Source of the DNA: Holosporales bacterium
Lineage (GTDB): Bacteria > Pseudomonadota > Alphaproteobacteria > RUG11792
DNA length: 7,364 nt
NCBI GenBank assembly: GCA_031286725.1
Contig: JAITTR010000046.1
Span: 1-7,364, forward strand
Direction: 5' to 3'
Shown: one piece after another, positions 5,925 to 7,364 of the stretch
How positions within the stretch are numbered: the first letter of the stretch is position 1
Layout: the number at the start of each line of letters is the position of its first letter
The notes under the pieces: model-generated
What the model was told of the DNA's origin: nothing
What the model saw: the letters and a program-made list of their open reading frames with translations, nothing else
Databases searched by the model: none
Translations under genes and position numbers: made by a program

Positions 5925-6167
5925 GTGTTTGATCTAATTTTAATTTCCAATGAGGAAAAAATCTATGAAGGTAAAGCGAAAGAAGTGAAAGTAATAATAG
6001 ATTCTGTGCCTGTTTCTATTCTTTCTCAACATCAGCCGTATATTGCTAAAATAGAAGATAGCGTTAGTATAAAGAAGGAGGGAAGCGCGGTTGAATCTAT
6101 AAAGATAGATAAAGGGTTTCTATATACTAACGGAGAAAAATGCTTTGTAGTGATAGATAAAGATTAA
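5925..6167 (+). CDS. atpC: ATP synthase F1 subunit epsilon (short form)
   Basis: Epsilon subunit of the F1 rotor stalk, which couples proton flow to ATP synthesis and can inhibit ATP hydrolysis. From the GTG at 5925 it has 80 residues and begins MFDLILISNEEKIYEGKAKE, matching the N-terminal beta-sandwich domain (family pattern: FxxxIVSPExxxxxGxxxxV). ILSQHQPYIAKI corresponds to the family's VLPGHAPLIAxL segment, and IKIDKGFLYTNGEKCFVVID to the strand-rich end. The C-terminal two-helix inhibitory domain found in full-length (about 130-residue) epsilons is absent, as in other reduced versions. The 11-residue extension from a TTG at 5892 is rejected on promoter and ribosome-binding-site spacing. 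No other atp gene is nearby; scattered atp genes are known in some Rickettsiales. Sequence identity to typical epsilons is low but the domain pattern is clear. Confidence 0.8.
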   Translation: MFDLILISNEEKIYEGKAKEVKVIIDSVPVSILSQHQPYIAKIEDSVSIKKEGSAVESIKIDKGFLYTNGEKCFVVIDKD

Positions 6168-6206
6168 TTTTATACTTTTCTTTGATTAATAAATATATTT
6201 TATTAT

Positions 6207-6232
6207 CTCGCATGGTTGCCTAGGGCAACGAG
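6207..6232. repeat. Small hairpin downstream of atpC
   Basis: GTTGCC (6215-6220) pairs with GGCAAC (6224-6229) around the loop TAG. CTC (6207-6209) and GAG (6230-6232) can extend the stem past a five-base bulge. It begins about 40 bases after the atpC stop. No T-run follows on either strand, so it is a poor intrinsic terminator; it may stabilise the mRNA end or be a small repeat. Confidence 0.35.
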
Positions 6233-6341
6233 GTTGGCGCAAAAATTACAAACTTAAAAGCTCGGTAACTATATTGTGAAAATTTCAATTTTTATGTAAT
6301 TTTCTTGCTTATTTGCCTCCTATTTTGGTAAAATAATATCT

Positions 6342-6400
6342 GAGATGGGCAATAAGTGCACATAAAATATAGACCTCCGTGAGTTAGTTGCTCATCTCTT
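6342..6400 (+). ncRNA. Candidate small structured RNA with ACCTCC loop
   Basis: GAGATGGGCAA (6342-6352) pairs with TTGCTCATCTC (6388-6398) as an 11-bp stem with one G-U pair. Inside it, TAA/TTA (6353-6355 with 6384-6386) and CAC/GTG (6359-6361 with 6379-6381) can stack further, leaving a loop at 6362-6378 that contains ACCTCC (6373-6378). The stem is followed by TTCTTATATTTCTGTTTT, a broken T-rich run. A weak promoter, TTGCTT (6305-6310), 18 bases and TAAAAT (6329-6334), would start transcription close to the stem. ACCTCC matches the anti-Shine-Dalgarno core of 16S rRNA, a feature of some alphaproteobacterial small RNAs. This is a candidate only; no known RNA family was recognised. Confidence 0.3.
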
Positions 6401-6507
6401 CTTATATTTCTGTTTTAGAAAAGATTAATTATGATGCGGCGATTACAGAAGCATGCTTCTAAATAATTTTTACTTCGGCTAATTAAGAAATAAATATTTC
6501 AAAAAAT
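6401..6507. other. Gene-free stretch
   Basis: No supported gene. It contains a 14-base perfect palindrome, AGAAGCATGCTTCT (6447-6460), with AT-rich DNA after it; this may form a weak hairpin. A short plus-strand open piece ending at about 6462 has no reliable match. Confidence 0.4.
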
Positions 6508-6666
6508 TTATGATAAGTTGCTTTGGGAAAAGTAGAGTTTTTCAAGATTATATTTAACCCCAAAAATAGCGAAAGAGTCTTCTTTTTCATACGTTTATAA
6601 AGCGGCATAGGGGCATCCTAAGTTTTTGAAGCGCTCTCTATATTCCGTATTTTCCCAAAATTCAAT
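6508..6666 (-). pseudogene. Probable former C-terminus of the coiled-coil gene, cut off by stop codons
   Basis: This stretch continues exactly in frame after the TAA at 6669-6667. It reads IEFWENTEYRERFKNLGC then PYAAL, a TAA at 6597-6595, then TYEKEDSFAIFGVKYNLEKL, and ends at a TAA at 6510-6508. The composition (W, C, Y, F, with alternating charged and hydrophobic residues) looks like folded protein and not random AT-rich sequence. Its position suggests that the protein once ended near 6508 and lost its tail to one or two nonsense changes. The alternative is that the gene truly ends at 6667 and this is chance. Confidence 0.4.
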
Positions 6667-7362
6667 TTAAGTCGCGAGAATAGGCGAGCCGCTTTTTATG
6701 TTAAGCAAAGCGTTTACTATGCCTTCTCTCTTTTTCTTAAACTCCTCTTCACGCATTTTCTTGTATTTTACTTTTTCGTCGCCCAACAATTTTTCATTTT
6801 CCTCAATGACGGAGGTTAATTCTTCTTCCAATTTTGCAAATGATTCTTTTGCTTTCGCCAATGCTGCAACGGCAACGTTGTGCTTAGAAGTAGCGGCTGA
6901 AACTTCTTCTTCTGCCGCAGTTCTATTTCTCTTTGCGGTAGCAGTGTTGCCAGTTATTGAGGCAAGCTTTTGTTTCGCGGCGTTTAATGTCGTTTCGGCA
7001 GTTGTTTTTGCGGTTTCGGCTGCATTTATTTCATCTGAATGTTTTGTTTGTTCTTCCGAAATTTTCGCCTCCAGAGCCTTCTTTTTTGTGGAAAGCTCAT
7101 CTAACTTATCCAGCGTAGGTTTTTCATCTTTAAGTTCTTCTTCCTCTAATTTCTTTAATTCGGCTAATTGTCTATCAATGGCGCTAACACTACTTTTTAT
7201 GGTTAAAACTTCCTTTGTTGCCGTTTCCAGTTCCGGAGGATACCAAAACTTTGTTACTCCGTTATTATATGTAAAAGGAAGAAGCGCAGCATTGTTTTCC
7301 CTTTTTTCTTCGATTTTTTGCGCTTCTTTAAATTTTTCTGGAAACTCGTCTTTTAATTTGTA
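6667..7362 (-). CDS. Coiled-coil protein, C-terminal part (5' end beyond the window)
   Basis: One frame is open from the right edge to the TAA at 6669-6667, giving 231 residues with no start codon needed inside the window; a TTG at 6861 is internal to this longer frame. Counting from the edge, residues 1-45 are mixed and contain FTYNNGVTKFWYPPEL (30-45), which looks globular. Residues from about 46 to 215 are almost continuous helix rich in Lys, Glu and Ala with heptad-like hydrophobic spacing (IDRQLAELKKLEEEELKDE; LDKLDELSTKKKALEAKI; FAKLEEELTSVIEENEKLL). An Ala/Thr-rich section at 114-170 interrupts the pattern around the only Gly-Asn-Thr turn. The last 15 residues are non-coiled. No membrane segment is visible. 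I do not recognise the family; it could be structural, phage-derived or an effector. Its frame continues past the stop (see 6508-6666). Confidence 0.75.
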   Translation of the reverse strand, partial: YKLKDEFPEKFKEAQKIEEKRENNAALLPFTYNNGVTKFWYPPELETATKEVLTIKSSVSAIDRQLAELKKLEEEELKDEKPTLDKLDELSTKKKALEAKISEEQTKHSDEINAAETAKTTAETTLNAAKQKLASITGNTATAKRNRTAAEEEVSAATSKHNVAVAALAKAKESFAKLEEELTSVIEENEKLLGDEKVKYKKMREEEFKKKREGIVNALLNIKSGSPILAT

Positions 7363-7364
7363 TT

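Noticed and set aside
6365..6462. Possible remnant of an IS630-type transposase N-terminus (IDLRELVAH and INYDAAITEAC in two frames)
   Set aside because: The match is short, needs a frameshift and overlaps the stem-loop; no terminal inverted repeats or catalytic DDE region were seen.

Overview
The window is AT-rich bacterial DNA. It holds two biotin genes, a PhzF-family gene, an M48 peptidase gene, an ATP synthase epsilon gene and the edge of a coiled-coil protein gene, set among decayed genes. Loose gene spacing, many broken reading frames, fossils of a P4-type integrase and of an addiction-module antidote, and an epsilon subunit gene away from the rest of the atp operon together suggest a host-associated alphaproteobacterium (Rickettsiales- or Holosporales-like). 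This is inference from gene content and style; no rRNA or phylogenetic marker is present.

Left part (1-982): no intact gene. On the minus strand there is a frameshifted N-terminus of a P4-type tyrosine recombinase (start near 441). On either side are open stretches that look like further degraded coding sequence. Two adjacent palindromes (866-911 and 917-955) lie just downstream of bioB.

Biotin part (983-3096): bioB (minus) and bioF (plus) are divergent, sharing a start-to-start gap of about 56 bp. Both keep all recognisable catalytic residues. They supply the KAPA synthase step and the last, sulfur-inserting step of biotin synthesis; bioA, bioD and the pimeloyl genes are not in this window. 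Directly after bioF is a broken HigA-like addiction-module antidote gene whose reading frame can be restored by re-inserting one copy of an 8-bp repeat.

Middle part (3327-5654): a PhzF-family isomerase/epimerase gene (minus) has Asn where the family has its catalytic Glu, and its 3' end runs into the antidote remnant. Divergent from it is a secreted M48 (BepA-like) metallopeptidase gene with a likely promoter and a GTG start.

Right part (5655-7364): a stand-alone atpC with a good promoter (TTGAAA-18-TATAAT), an AAAGG ribosome-binding site and a GTG start; about 500 bp without a clear gene but with a hairpin and a candidate small structured RNA carrying ACCTCC in its loop; and, entering from the right edge on the minus strand, the C-terminal 231 codons of a coiled-coil protein. 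Its frame continues past its TAA for another 52 codons of protein-like sequence interrupted by one more TAA, which suggests a C-terminus lost to nonsense mutation.
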